A model generated the notes under the pieces. That model ran no database searches. It was given only the letters and a program-made list of their open reading frames with translations, and was not told the origin of the DNA. Below are positions 16,187 through 24,725 of a DNA stretch of 64,000 bases, piece after piece. The DNA comes from Pseudomonas fluorescens (GTDB lineage: Bacteria > Pseudomonadota > Gammaproteobacteria > Pseudomonadales > Pseudomonadaceae). Every line of letters starts with the position of its first letter. The first letter of the stretch is position 1. Made by a program: the position numbers and the translations under genes. The stretch covers positions 247,311-311,310 of the forward strand of contig NZ_CABVIX010000006.1 in the NCBI RefSeq assembly GCF_902498185.1, read 5' to 3'.

Positions 16187-17533
16187 ATGGATACATTCCC
16201 CATGCCTCGGTCGCGCTACAAAGCAGTCGTTGACGTCCTTGCCGCTGACATCCGTGCCGGAACGCTCTCTCCCGGCACTCGTCTGCCTACCCATCGTGAG
16301 CTTGCGAAGAGGGAAGGGGTCGCCTTGGTGACGGCTAGCAGGATCTACGCTGAGCTTGAGCAGATGGGGCTGGTGAGCGGGGAAACCGGACGCGGTACCT
16401 TCGTGCGTGAGACAACGCTGCCGCTGAGTCATGGCATCGATCAGCAGGAAGTCGCCGCTGGGATGATCGATCTCAATTTCAACTATCCCTCGCTACCGGG
16501 ACAGGCCGAGTTGCTGCGCACGGCGCTGAGGCAACTGGCGCTCTCTGGGGACCTGGAATCTCTTCTGCGCTATCAACCTCACGGGGGCAGAATTCATGAG
16601 CGCGCTTCGGTAGCACGTCACCTTCGAGAGCGAGGCCTTGTGGTTGAAGCGGCTCAAGTCCTTTTGGTAAACGGTGCTCAGCACGGCCTGGCGGTGACAT
16701 TGATGGCGCTATTACGCCCAGGCGATGTCATTGCTGCCGATGCATTGACCTATCCGGGTTTCAAGGTGCTTGCCGAGGCCCTGCACCTGGAGATTGTCGC
16801 TGTTCCCTCATCAGAAAACGGCCTCGATCTCAGCGCCCTGGAGCGTCTTTGCAAAAACCGTCCTGTCCGCGCGATCTACACAATGCCAACATTGCATAAC
16901 CCGCTTGGTTGGGTAATGCAATTGAGCGACCGGAAGCATCTTGCTGCCATCGCCAGTAAGCATGATCTGACGATCATCGAGGATGCGGCCTACGCCTATC
17001 TGGTTGAGAACGCACCGAGCCCTGTGGCACAGCTGGCACCTGAGCGAACAGTGTATGTCTCGGGGCTTTCGAAAAACGTGGCAACGGGGCTGCGGGTTGG
17101 CTTCGTAGCAGCACCACCACACCTGATTCCGAAGTTGGAACGGACGTTTCGCGCTACCACTTGGAACACTCCTGGTGTTCTGACAGCCATCGCTACCGCG
17201 TGGTTGGATGACGGCACCGTTGCCAAGCTGGAAGTGGAAAAACGCCAGGATGCCCAGTCGAGGCAGGCACTCGCGGCAAGGGTACTCAAAGGCATTGCCT
17301 ACGTGAGCCATCCATCATCTTACTTCCTGTGGATACCACTGGCCGACGACGCCCGCGCCGACAAGATCACCATGGCGCTGATGCAAGAGCAGATATCCGT
17401 TTCAACCGCTGAACCGTTTTCCTCTTCGATGCATATCCCGCATGCGATTCGACTGGCACTTGGGTCGACTGACATGAAATCGCTGGAGGCTGCATTGAAG
17501 CGTGTCGCGTGGGTAGTCGGCCTCTATTCGTGA
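16187..17533 (+). CDS. MocR/PdxR-type GntR regulator with aminotransferase-like domain
   Basis: The 448-residue protein has an N-terminal GntR winged helix (SPGTRLPTHRELAKREGVALVTASRIYAEL, residues 29-60) fused to a fold-type I aminotransferase domain from about residue 95. The PLP-binding Lys is in SGLSKNVATGLRVGF near residue 290, and IYTMPTLHNPLG and IEDAAYAYLVE are the usual cofactor-site strands. MocR proteins sense PLP or PLP-amino acid adducts. I choose 16187 over 16106, which would reach into the divergent gene. The divergent EamA exporter is the likely target. Confidence 0.9.
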   Translation: MDTFPMPRSRYKAVVDVLAADIRAGTLSPGTRLPTHRELAKREGVALVTASRIYAELEQMGLVSGETGRGTFVRETTLPLSHGIDQQEVAAGMIDLNFNYPSLPGQAELLRTALRQLALSGDLESLLRYQPHGGRIHERASVARHLRERGLVVEAAQVLLVNGAQHGLAVTLMALLRPGDVIAADALTYPGFKVLAEALHLEIVAVPSSENGLDLSALERLCKNRPVRAIYTMPTLHNPLGWVMQLSDRKHLAAIASKHDLTIIEDAAYAYLVENAPSPVAQLAPERTVYVSGLSKNVATGLRVGFVAAPPHLIPKLERTFRATTWNTPGVLTAIATAWLDDGTVAKLEVEKRQDAQSRQALAARVLKGIAYVSHPSSYFLWIPLADDARADKITMALMQEQISVSTAEPFSSSMHIPHAIRLALGSTDMKSLEAALKRVAWVVGLYS

Positions 17534-17600
17534 CGCTGTCGCGAGAGCCTCAAGCTCCAGGGTGGGGTGCAGCGGGGCACCTGCATTATTTGTAGCCATG

Positions 17601-18251
17601 CTAAAACTCAGCGTCGACGTCCAGGACGTCGAGCACGTCTAGCAAAGAACTCCACGTAGGTTCGTCATGGAGAATCCTGAGGCTTCGACCTATGTGCAAA
17701 AGCGCTTCGTCCTCGACCCGATCGCCAAAGAGCACTATCACCTGAGAGGTATCGTCCTGGCGCGAGATCCAGAACAACCCTTGAGCGTCTGGAGCGTATG
17801 CATGGATCGCCTCTGCCCATTGCTGGGTGTAGGCGTAGCGGCTGGCGTCAGTATCAATCAGGTCCCGGCGCGTCATACCAAGTGCCGTGAGGGATATTGC
17901 CGTCAGGTCCACCAGCCTGAGGGGTCGCTCTACACGGATTTCGGAATGTAGGAAACCAGCGAACTTGACCATGTCGATGTGCCGCGGGGCCGGGATATAG
18001 GCGAGATCGCGAAAAATGGTCTCCATGGCGGCGCATTCCAGGGTTTGGGCTGCATAGAGAGTCGGGATGATTTCCCCATTGAGGTTACGAATCGGGCTAA
18101 ATCGTCCACGCCCGTTTGGCGTGTCATTGAAATGGGTCGGGTGGAATTCGCTCATGTGAAAGCGGTGGAAGTTGCCGGGATCGATGTTCTTGTAGCGAAG
18201 GTGAATCTTTTCACCCGGCAACGGTACGGCCCTTGGTTCATGCTCAGCCAT
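17601..18251 (-). CDS. RES-domain toxin (NAD+ phosphorylase family)
   Basis: The 216-residue protein matches the RES family: NGRGRFSPI with the conserved Arg near residue 49, TLYAAQTLECAAMETIFRD with the conserved Glu near 78, and GLFWISRQDDTSQ with the conserved Ser near 160. RES toxins degrade NAD+ and stop growth. It is longer than the 145-190 residue stand-alone RES proteins, with a C-terminal tail ending in three LDV repeats. Its ATG overlaps the upstream antitoxin-like gene by 8 bp (ATGGCTGA), which fits the antitoxin-first order of this family. Confidence 0.84.
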   Translation of the reverse strand: MAEHEPRAVPLPGEKIHLRYKNIDPGNFHRFHMSEFHPTHFNDTPNGRGRFSPIRNLNGEIIPTLYAAQTLECAAMETIFRDLAYIPAPRHIDMVKFAGFLHSEIRVERPLRLVDLTAISLTALGMTRRDLIDTDASRYAYTQQWAEAIHAYAPDAQGLFWISRQDDTSQVIVLFGDRVEDEALLHIGRSLRILHDEPTWSSLLDVLDVLDVDAEF

Positions 18252-18918
18252 GCAATACTCCGCATACTTCGTCCTTCGCGGCTTCGAGCACAGCGCCGGG
18301 GTCGTCCTTCAATACGTCCTTAGGGAGCCTGCCACCGAGCATGGAGTTGGATGAACCAAACCAGAAGGCCATTCCCCATCCGTCCTTCTTGGCTGCCAGA
18401 ACAGAAATGACGCTGGCCAACTCTGCCCGCGCCCGGTAGCCAGTCGATGGATCAAGTCCGTATATAGGAAAGTAATCAGTCCCCTCATGGCGCAGCGCGA
18501 AGATTTTCCCAGCGCGCTTCCATTTGTTCGGCTGCGAGCTGGCATTGACCGTCTTGAACTGGGCGAGCTCTGCGACTTCTTGCGCGGTCAGCCAGTCGCC
18601 CGACTGCAGGATGCGGGTTTTGCCTTTGGCAAGCATCTTCGCCTCTCGGAGGAGAGTAGGGCGCGCAGGCTTCAATGGGATCAGCATATTCACCAACCCC
18701 GGGATCTTGTCCTGAGGCAAGGCTTTGAGCTGGACATTGAAAGCCATGGTCATCAACTCAATCCCTTCCAAGAACGCATCTGCGTCCTTGTTTGACAGCC
18801 CGCTCAGCTTGAGGACCCGCGTCTCGTTAACTCCTCCACGACTGGTGTGGACCGTGATCGTGGGGCGAGCCGATCGCGAATCGCGTTCGATAGTGATTTC
18901 TTCCACTGGCTGGGCCAT
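18244..18918 (-). CDS. Xre/MbcA-like antitoxin partner of the RES toxin
   Basis: The 224-residue protein lies first in the pair with GAGGTAGCT before its ATG. The middle (GDWLTAQEVAELAQFKTVNASSQPNKWKRAGKIFALR, about residues 106-145) reads as a degenerate helix-turn-helix, and the end (FWFGSSNSMLGGRLPKDVLKDDPGAVL, about 187-213) resembles the toxin-binding domain of Xre/MbcA/ParS antitoxins. About 100 N-terminal residues are extra compared with the usual 120-150-residue antitoxins and have no family I recognise. It should cap the NAD-binding site of the RES toxin and repress the operon. Confidence 0.7.
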   Translation of the reverse strand: MAQPVEEITIERDSRSARPTITVHTSRGGVNETRVLKLSGLSNKDADAFLEGIELMTMAFNVQLKALPQDKIPGLVNMLIPLKPARPTLLREAKMLAKGKTRILQSGDWLTAQEVAELAQFKTVNASSQPNKWKRAGKIFALRHEGTDYFPIYGLDPSTGYRARAELASVISVLAAKKDGWGMAFWFGSSNSMLGGRLPKDVLKDDPGAVLEAAKDEVCGVLHG

Positions 18919-19013
18919 AGCTACCTCGCGGGTTATCAGGGTTACCAGGTGTCTACAAAGTCCAATCTAACCCCTACGTAGGTCTTTCTGCAATAGCCGC
19001 TGGGCGAATAGAG

Positions 19014-19040
19014 CCCTCCCGTACCGTCAGCGGGGGAGGG
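19014..19040. terminator. Hairpin upstream of the methyltransferase
   Basis: CCCTCCC (19014-19020) pairs with GGGAGGG (19034-19040) across a 13-nt loop in the gap between the divergent antitoxin and methyltransferase genes. No U-tract follows. Its position upstream of both starts argues against a terminator for either; it may be a structural or regulatory dyad. Confidence 0.3.
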
Positions 19041-19154
19041 ACTCGTCCATTCACGCCGGCCACAGACTTCAAGCCGTTACAATCGAAGAGCGCAGGGAAT
19101 TCCCTCAGCGACTCGGCGAACTAAAGCTTGGACTCAACGCAGGAGTGGAGATCG

Positions 19155-19913
19155 ATGACTAGTGGCATGACCCCATCCAGGAACTGGTTCGATCAGGGTG
19201 CGCAAGCCTACGCGCGGTTTCGCCCGGAATACCCGCAGGCGTTGGCAGCCTACCTTGCCTCGTTGGCACCGGGCAGGGCAGTGGCGGTTGATGTCGGCTG
19301 TGGCAATGGTCAGCTGACCAAGCATCTGGCGCCGTACTTCAGTTTGGTATCAGGCTTCGACCCCAGCGAGGATCAGATCCAGCACGCGCTGGAGCAGCAC
19401 AATGTCAGCTATCGATGTGCGCCCGCCGAAGAGTTACCGCTGCTGTCATGCAGTGTCGATCTGATCACCGCCGCGCAGGCCGCACACTGGTTTGATCTGC
19501 CCCGGTTCTATGCTGAAGTCCGCCGAGTGGCCACGCCGGGTGCCATTCTTGCGCTTATCAGCTATGGCGTACTGAGTCTGGATGCCGATATCAATGAGCG
19601 CTTCGAGCGTTTCTACTGGCAAGAAATCGGCCCCTTCTGGCCAGCGGAGCGCAAGCTTGTCGACAGCGGCTACGCCACATTGGATTTTCCGTTTACGGAG
19701 ATTGTCGCGCCGCCCATCGCTATCACCCTGGAATGGAGCCTTGCCCAATTTCTGGGCTATATTTCCACCTGGTCCGCGGTGCGGCGTGCCATGGAGGCAG
19801 GGCAGGAGTCCGTGCTGCATGATTTTGCCCGCGATATGGCCGCTATCTGGGGTGAGCCGGACGCCAAGCGCGTGGTCACTTGGCCCATCAACATGAGGAT
19901 AGGGCGGCTATGA
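19155..19913 (+). CDS. Class I SAM-dependent methyltransferase
   Basis: The 252-residue protein has SAM-binding motif I (VAVDVGCGNGQLTKHLA near residue 45), the acidic end of strand 2 (VSGFDPSEDQI), and motif IV (VDLITAAQAAHWFDL near residue 105), which is the UbiE/Tmt-like methyltransferase 11 pattern. The small-molecule substrate is not evident; trans-aconitate-like or stress-type methyltransferases are similar. The ATG at 19155 follows GGAGTGGAG, so I prefer it to 19128. It seems monocistronic and converges on the TtdR-like gene. Confidence 0.85.
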   Translation: MTSGMTPSRNWFDQGAQAYARFRPEYPQALAAYLASLAPGRAVAVDVGCGNGQLTKHLAPYFSLVSGFDPSEDQIQHALEQHNVSYRCAPAEELPLLSCSVDLITAAQAAHWFDLPRFYAEVRRVATPGAILALISYGVLSLDADINERFERFYWQEIGPFWPAERKLVDSGYATLDFPFTEIVAPPIAITLEWSLAQFLGYISTWSAVRRAMEAGQESVLHDFARDMAAIWGEPDAKRVVTWPINMRIGRL

Positions 19914-20044
19914 GCTGACCTGCAATGTGGTTCACAGATCGGGTTGCGGCCCACCACACCGAGTACAGCTGCCACCCTCATGCTTGACGGCATGCAAGTG
20001 GCAGCTCCATCGTCGCTGGAGAGAGACCATGCTCAAGCTCGTCT

Positions 20045-20935
20045 CTATTTGAAACGAAAGAAGTCACGAAGGTGCTCGATGAAGAAAGACACCTTGGCTG
20101 ACAGGTTAAGCCGCTCCAGATACACCGCGTAGATATCTGCCGAGGGCGTCTGGTAATCCGCCAGCAATTCGACCAGCCTGCCAGTACGCAAATGTTCCGC
20201 CAGGTTCCACTCGGCACGCATGAGGATGCCATGACCATCCAGTGCCCAGTTCAATGCTACCTCTCCATCGTTGGTACTCAGGCCACCGCGTACCTTGACG
20301 GTCTCGACCTGCTTGCCCTTGCTCAGCCGCCAATTCCCAAAAGCTGCATCATTCTGACGCAGGACAATGCAGTTGTGCTGTGCGAGTTCCTTGGGGGTCT
20401 GTGGGCAGCCTGCCGCACTGAGATAAGCGGGAGCAGCGCAAAGGAGGCGGCGGTTCACAGCGATCTTGCGCGCCACCAGCCGCGAGTCCGGTAATTCACC
20501 GAAGCGGATCGCTACATCAATTGCATCATCCGGCAGGTTGATCGGACGATCGCTCAGTTGCAGCTGCACCTCGACTTCGGGATATCGCTGGACAAACGAA
20601 GAGATCGCCGGCCCGACGTGGGTACGGCCAAAGCCGAGCGGGGCGTTAACCCGCAAAAGACCCTTGGGTTGAGCACGGCTACTTGATACCTGCCGCTCCA
20701 TCTCCTCGATCTCACCCAGGATGCGCTGTGCATTGAGCAGGTATGTCTCGCCCTCCGCAGTGAGGCTGATGCTGCGGGTAGTGCGGTTTAGCAGGCGTAC
20801 GCCGAGCCGGTGTTCCATTTGCGCCAGACGCTTGGAGACGGCGGGCGGCGTGAGATTCATTTCCCGCGCAGTCGCAGCAAGGCTGCCCACCCTCACCAAT
20901 TGCGTGAAAAAAGACAGCTCGGAGACGGGGTTCAT
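20045..20935 (-). CDS. ttdR: LysR-family regulator, TtdR-like
   Basis: The 296-residue protein has a LysR winged helix (MNPVSELSFFTQLVRVGSLAATAREMNLTPPAVSKRLAQ shortened here to its pattern), with the LTPPAVSKRLAQMEHRLG recognition helix, and an effector domain containing LLRVNAPLGFGRTHVGP and RFGELPDSRLVARKI, typical of the CrgA/TtdR branch. It is divergent from a dicarboxylate carrier and L-tartrate dehydratase genes, as TtdR is in E. coli, so it probably activates them with tartrate. The symbol rests on context plus family and not on proof. Confidence 0.8.
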   Translation of the reverse strand: MNPVSELSFFTQLVRVGSLAATAREMNLTPPAVSKRLAQMEHRLGVRLLNRTTRSISLTAEGETYLLNAQRILGEIEEMERQVSSSRAQPKGLLRVNAPLGFGRTHVGPAISSFVQRYPEVEVQLQLSDRPINLPDDAIDVAIRFGELPDSRLVARKIAVNRRLLCAAPAYLSAAGCPQTPKELAQHNCIVLRQNDAAFGNWRLSKGKQVETVKVRGGLSTNDGEVALNWALDGHGILMRAEWNLAEHLRTGRLVELLADYQTPSADIYAVYLERLNLSAKVSFFIEHLRDFFRFK

Positions 20936-20953
20936 AGTTAGCTTCAGGTTAAT

Positions 20954-20971
20954 AATGAAGTGAATTTCATT
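20954..20971. promoter_or_regulatory. Dyad between ttdR-like gene and dctA-like gene
   Basis: AATGAA (20954-20959), 6 bp, then TTCATT (20966-20971) lies 19 bp from the LysR start, inside the 192-bp divergent region with dctA. It contains T-N11-A spacing as in LysR sites. The rest of the region is AT-rich around 20971-21030, where the carrier promoter should lie. Confidence 0.45.
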
Positions 20972-21127
20972 GTATTACAGCATTTTTGAAAGTCGAGTAT
21001 CTTCCAATCGTGATTAGCCACAAAAAGAACCTGTGCTTTTTTCTACCCGGTGCTTTTGCCCCATCCCGGGTCTGGTCAGCACAGTAGCCAAATCAATCCG
21101 ACTCATAAAAATAAAGCGGAGAAGGCT

Positions 21128-22459
21128 ATGGTCAAGCGACTCATAGGAAAGCTGTACGTCCAAGTACTCATCGGCGTTGCTGTCGGCATAAGCCTCGGCG
21201 TGTTCTGGCCTGAAATCGGCGTCGATCTCAAGCCGCTGGGCGATGCGTTCATCCGGCTGATCAAGATGGTATTTGCTCCCATCATCTTCGCCACCGTTGT
21301 ACTTGGCATCGCCAAGATGGAAAACATGAAAGAGCTTGGCCGTGTAGGTGCGCGGGCGCTGATCTACTTCGAGGTGCTGTCCACGTTCGCACTGGTGCTT
21401 GGCCTGCTAGTGGTCAATTTCGTCAAGCCCGGCGCTGGCATGAACGTCGATGTTGCCACCTTGGATACAGCGAGCATCGCCACTTATACAGCGGCTGCAG
21501 AAGCGGGCGGGGGGTTCACTGACTTCCTGATGCAGATCATCCCCTCCAGCGTGACCGAGGCGTTTGCGAAGAACCAGATCCTGCCGATCCTGCTGTTTTC
21601 CACACTGTTCGGTATCGCCTTGGCCCACCTGGGGCCGCGCGGCAAACCCATGGTCGATGTGCTGGAGTCGTTCTCCCACGGCATGTTCCACATTGTCGGC
21701 ATGATCATGCGGGTTGCACCGCTGGCAGCATGCGGCGCCATGGCGTTCACCGTTGGCAAGTATGGGCTGGGCTCTATCGTGTCTCTCGGCAAGCTGGTGG
21801 CGACCATGTACCTCACGTGCTTCCTGTTCGTGGTGATCGTCCTGGGCTTCATTTCGCGCCTGTCAGGCTTCAGCTTGTGGAAATTTCTCAAGTACCTCAA
21901 GGAGGAGCTTTTCACGGTCCTGGGAACCAGTTCCTCCGAGTCGGTGGTACCGCAACTGATGACCAAGCTGGAAAAGGTGGGGGTGTCCAAGCCGGTAGTG
22001 GGTCTGGTCATCCCCTCTGGCCTGACCTTCAACCCTGATGGTCAATGCATCTACTACACCATGGCGGCCATCTTCATCGCGCAGGCCACCAACACCCCGC
22101 TATCGCTCATGGACCAGTTGATCGTGCTGGGTGTGCTGTTGCTGACCTCCAAAGGCTCGGCAGGCGTGACCGGCTCCGGCTTCATCACCCTCGCTGCCAC
22201 GTTGGCCACGATGGACAACATTCCGGTTGCCGGCATGGTGCTGCTGCTTGGCGTGGACCGCTTTATGTCCGAAGCCCGCGCCATCACCAACACGATCGGC
22301 AACGCGGTCGGGACCATGGCCATCGCCAAGTGGGTGGGCGCCCTCGATCAACAGCAAATGGATCGTGTGCTCGACGGCCATCGCCAGCCTGAGCAAGCCC
22401 CCTCCCAGCAGACAGTAACGCTGAATCCAACCGTGAAAACCCCCGTTGCCGGCGCTTGA
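21128..22459 (+). CDS. Dicarboxylate/cation symporter (DctA-like), probably for tartrate
   Basis: The 443-residue protein is a DAACS carrier: [24 protein letters not shown] and the MIFAPI-like [15 protein letters not shown] near residue 50, [14 protein letters not shown] near 275 (the serine-rich re-entrant loop), and [21 protein letters not shown] near 302, with the second re-entrant loop [13 protein letters not shown] near 348. It couples C4-dicarboxylate uptake to cations at the inner membrane. The ATG at 21128 follows GGAGAAGG. Its linkage to ttdA and ttdB suggests L-tartrate uptake, where E. coli uses the unrelated antiporter TtdT. Confidence 0.9.
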   Translation: MVKRLIGKLYVQVLIGVAVGISLGVFWPEIGVDLKPLGDAFIRLIKMVFAPIIFATVVLGIAKMENMKELGRVGARALIYFEVLSTFALVLGLLVVNFVKPGAGMNVDVATLDTASIATYTAAAEAGGGFTDFLMQIIPSSVTEAFAKNQILPILLFSTLFGIALAHLGPRGKPMVDVLESFSHGMFHIVGMIMRVAPLAACGAMAFTVGKYGLGSIVSLGKLVATMYLTCFLFVVIVLGFISRLSGFSLWKFLKYLKEELFTVLGTSSSESVVPQLMTKLEKVGVSKPVVGLVIPSGLTFNPDGQCIYYTMAAIFIAQATNTPLSLMDQLIVLGVLLLTSKGSAGVTGSGFITLAATLATMDNIPVAGMVLLLGVDRFMSEARAITNTIGNAVGTMAIAKWVGALDQQQMDRVLDGHRQPEQAPSQQTVTLNPTVKTPVAGA

Positions 22460-22513
22460 TTGCCTCGTCGTCACCACCCGCACATAGCCTTGAAATGCTG
22501 TAAGGAGAATAAC

Positions 22514-23413
22514 GTGAATAAAGAATCAGCTGTTTTATCGCTCACCGACACGATGGCGAAGTTCACCGCTTACATCGGCAAGCGCCTGCCCAAGGACGTC
22601 AAAGCAAAGACCGCCAAGCTGCGTGCAGCGGAAACCAACCCGTTGGCGATTGCCGTGTACGACTCGATGGCCGACAACCAGGAGTATGCCGACAAGCTAG
22701 ACCGCCCCAGCTGCCAGGACACAGGGATGATCCAGTACTTCATCTCTGCCGGGGCACGCTTCCCGCTGCTCGGCGAGCTCGAAGGCATTCTGGAGGACGC
22801 TACCAAGGAAGCCACCATCAAAGGCCCGTTGCGGCATAACGCGGTGGAGACCTTCATCGAGAAAAACACCGGCACCAATACCGGCTCGAAAATTCCGTGG
22901 CTGGACTGGGAAATCATTCCTGACGCCGACCACGCCATCATCGATGTGTACATGGCCGGCGGCGGTTGCACCTTGCCCGGCTCGGCCAAGGTCCTGATGC
23001 CAGGGCAGGGCTATGAAGGCGTCACCGAATTTGTCTTCGACGTGATCACCTCGCGAGGCATCAACGCCTGCCCACCACTGCTGGTAGGGGTCGGCGTGTC
23101 GACCTCGGTGGAAACCGCAGCACGCCTGTCGAAGCGAGCGATTCTGCGCGAGGTGGATTCCAGCCACCCCAATGAAAGCGCAGCCTTGATGGAAAAACTG
23201 CTGGAGGACGGCCTCAACGAAATCGGTATCGGCCCGCAAGGCCTGACCGGCAACAGCAGCGTCATGGGCGTCAACATCGAGTCCTCGGCACGACACCCGT
23301 CGACCATCGGTGTAGCCGTTTCCACCGGTTGCTGGGCGCACCGCCGCGGCAAGATCCGCATCAACGCCGACCTGTCCTATGACATCCTGTCGCATGAAGG
23401 AGTAGTTCTGTGA
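22514..23413 (+). CDS. ttdA: L(+)-tartrate dehydratase, alpha subunit
   Basis: The 299-residue product matches E. coli TtdA nearly from end to end. Iron-sulfur ligands are visible in RPSCQDTG near residue 71 and [10 protein letters not shown] near 276, and the strings [31 protein letters not shown] and [16 protein letters not shown] are family blocks. With TtdB it dehydrates L-tartrate to oxaloacetate using a [4Fe-4S] cluster; class I fumarase is the close alternative. GTG 22514 follows AAGGAG by 6 nt. It overlaps ttdB by 4 bp (GTGA). Confidence 0.92.
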   Translation: MNKESAVLSLTDTMAKFTAYIGKRLPKDVKAKTAKLRAAETNPLAIAVYDSMADNQEYADKLDRPSCQDTGMIQYFISAGARFPLLGELEGILEDATKEATIKGPLRHNAVETFIEKNTGTNTGSKIPWLDWEIIPDADHAIIDVYMAGGGCTLPGSAKVLMPGQGYEGVTEFVFDVITSRGINACPPLLVGVGVSTSVETAARLSKRAILREVDSSHPNESAALMEKLLEDGLNEIGIGPQGLTGNSSVMGVNIESSARHPSTIGVAVSTGCWAHRRGKIRINADLSYDILSHEGVVL

Positions 23414-24018
23414 AAAAGATCCTTAGCACCCCGATCAAGGACGAGGACTTGGCCGACCTCAACGTCGGTGATGTGATTTACCTGACTGGCCAGTTGGTCA
23501 CCTGCCGCGATGTGGCGCACCGTCGCCTGATCGAACTCAAGCGGGAACTGCCAGTAGACCTGCGCGGCGGGGCGATCTTCCATGCCGGACCTATCGTGCG
23601 CAAAAAAGACGATGGCAGCTTCGAGATGGTTTCCATTGGTCCTACCACCAGCATGCGCATGGAGAAGTTCGAGAAGGAATTCATCGAGCAAACTGGCGTC
23701 AAGCTGATCGTCGGCAAGGGTGGCATGGGGCCGGAAACTACCACTGGCTGCCTCGAAAACAAGGCGGTGCATGCGGTGTTCCCGGGCGGTTGCGCGGTGT
23801 TGGCTGCGACCCAGGTCGAAGAGATCGAGCGTGCCGAGTGGCAAGATCTGGGTATGCCGGAAACCCTGTGGGTGAACCGCGTGCGGGAGTTCGGCCCACT
23901 GATCATTTCAATCGACACCAAGGGCAACAACCTGTTCGAGCAGAACAAGCTGCGATTCAATGAGCGCAAGGGGTCGGTTATCGAGAAAATCAACGCGCAG
24001 GTCCGTTTCATCAAGTGA
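23410..24018 (+). CDS. ttdB: L(+)-tartrate dehydratase, beta subunit
   Basis: The 202-residue protein has the fumarase C-terminal fold: [18 protein letters not shown] near residue 27, [11 protein letters not shown] near 55, [13 protein letters not shown] near 77, [12 protein letters not shown] near 100 and [10 protein letters not shown] near 125. It supplies the beta subunit for the alpha subunit made just upstream, and the GTGA overlap ensures matched synthesis. Length agrees with E. coli TtdB (201). Confidence 0.92.
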   Translation: MKKILSTPIKDEDLADLNVGDVIYLTGQLVTCRDVAHRRLIELKRELPVDLRGGAIFHAGPIVRKKDDGSFEMVSIGPTTSMRMEKFEKEFIEQTGVKLIVGKGGMGPETTTGCLENKAVHAVFPGGCAVLAATQVEEIERAEWQDLGMPETLWVNRVREFGPLIISIDTKGNNLFEQNKLRFNERKGSVIEKINAQVRFIK

Positions 24019-24031
24019 TCTGGCTGGACGG

Positions 24032-24052
24032 CCACGGCGATTCATGCCGTGG
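24032..24052. terminator. Hairpin downstream of ttdB
   Basis: CCACGGC / GCCGTGG forms a perfect 7-bp stem with a 7-nt loop 13 bp after the ttdB stop, in the convergent gap before the immunity-like gene. No U-tract is present, so it may work as an mRNA 3' end stabiliser or Rho-linked signal. Confidence 0.4.
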
Positions 24053-24127
24053 TCTACCCGGCTATGGGCAGATGATCCGGGGTGCGTATCGCTTTCCATC
24101 CAAATGCCCATGCCACCGCCGAATCAG

Positions 24128-24724
24128 TTATGCAGAGGGAATCAAGGAAAAAGTAAAACACCCCGGGCAGTGCTGCTCCAGCCATTCCCTGGCCCGCTGG
24201 CTGATGAAGTAGCCACCATGATCATCGCTGGTGAAAAAGTCGAGGGTCGCATCGACCTTCACCACCTGCAGGTATTCGGAGTAATCACAGTCCGGTTTGC
24301 TCCGATCGACGCGCAGTGCGAGTGCTGCCACCACAGGCGCATGCCAGTATTCGGGCATGCGTTCGGCCAGGGACTGATCATGCGGCCGTGAGCCGATGAT
24401 GTCTTCTGGCTCGTCATCCAGGTCGATATATTCGGTGATGTCCCTGCTGGTATCCCATGCCTTCCAGTCGAGATCGACGATGTGGGTTTTTTCCATAGGC
24501 TCGAAGGAGCCGAGGCCCTTCAGCCCGCTGGCCTCCAGGGCATCCTTGATCGGCTGGGTCAGGACGAGGATTTCCGAACACAAGTACGCCGCCGGTGTAT
24601 AGGGGCCGGTGCGCTCGATACTGTTGGCATCGGTGTCTTCGTCCCAGCCGATGAGGCCGTATTCGAGGGTGTCGCCCCAATCCCCCCAAGGGGTGTTGAC
24701 GTTGTCCAGAAAGTAGATATTCAC
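24128..24724 (-). CDS. Putative immunity protein for the Rhs toxin
   Basis: The 198-residue acidic, soluble protein lies directly after the rhs gene, with its GTG only 1 nt beyond the rhs stop. Its ribosome binding site (GGAGGT) overlaps the last glycine codons of rhs, so synthesis is coupled to the toxin. No family is recognised; it has many Asp/Glu, Trp and Tyr (NVNTPWGDWGDTLEYG, YIDLDDEPEDIIG), as expected for a protein that masks a basic nuclease. Base composition is lower in GC than the rhs core. Role as cognate immunity is inferred from position. Confidence 0.7.
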   Translation of the reverse strand: MNIYFLDNVNTPWGDWGDTLEYGLIGWDEDTDANSIERTGPYTPAAYLCSEILVLTQPIKDALEASGLKGLGSFEPMEKTHIVDLDWKAWDTSRDITEYIDLDDEPEDIIGSRPHDQSLAERMPEYWHAPVVAALALRVDRSKPDCDYSEYLQVVKVDATLDFFTSDDHGGYFISQRAREWLEQHCPGCFTFSLIPSA

Positions 24725-24725
24725 T

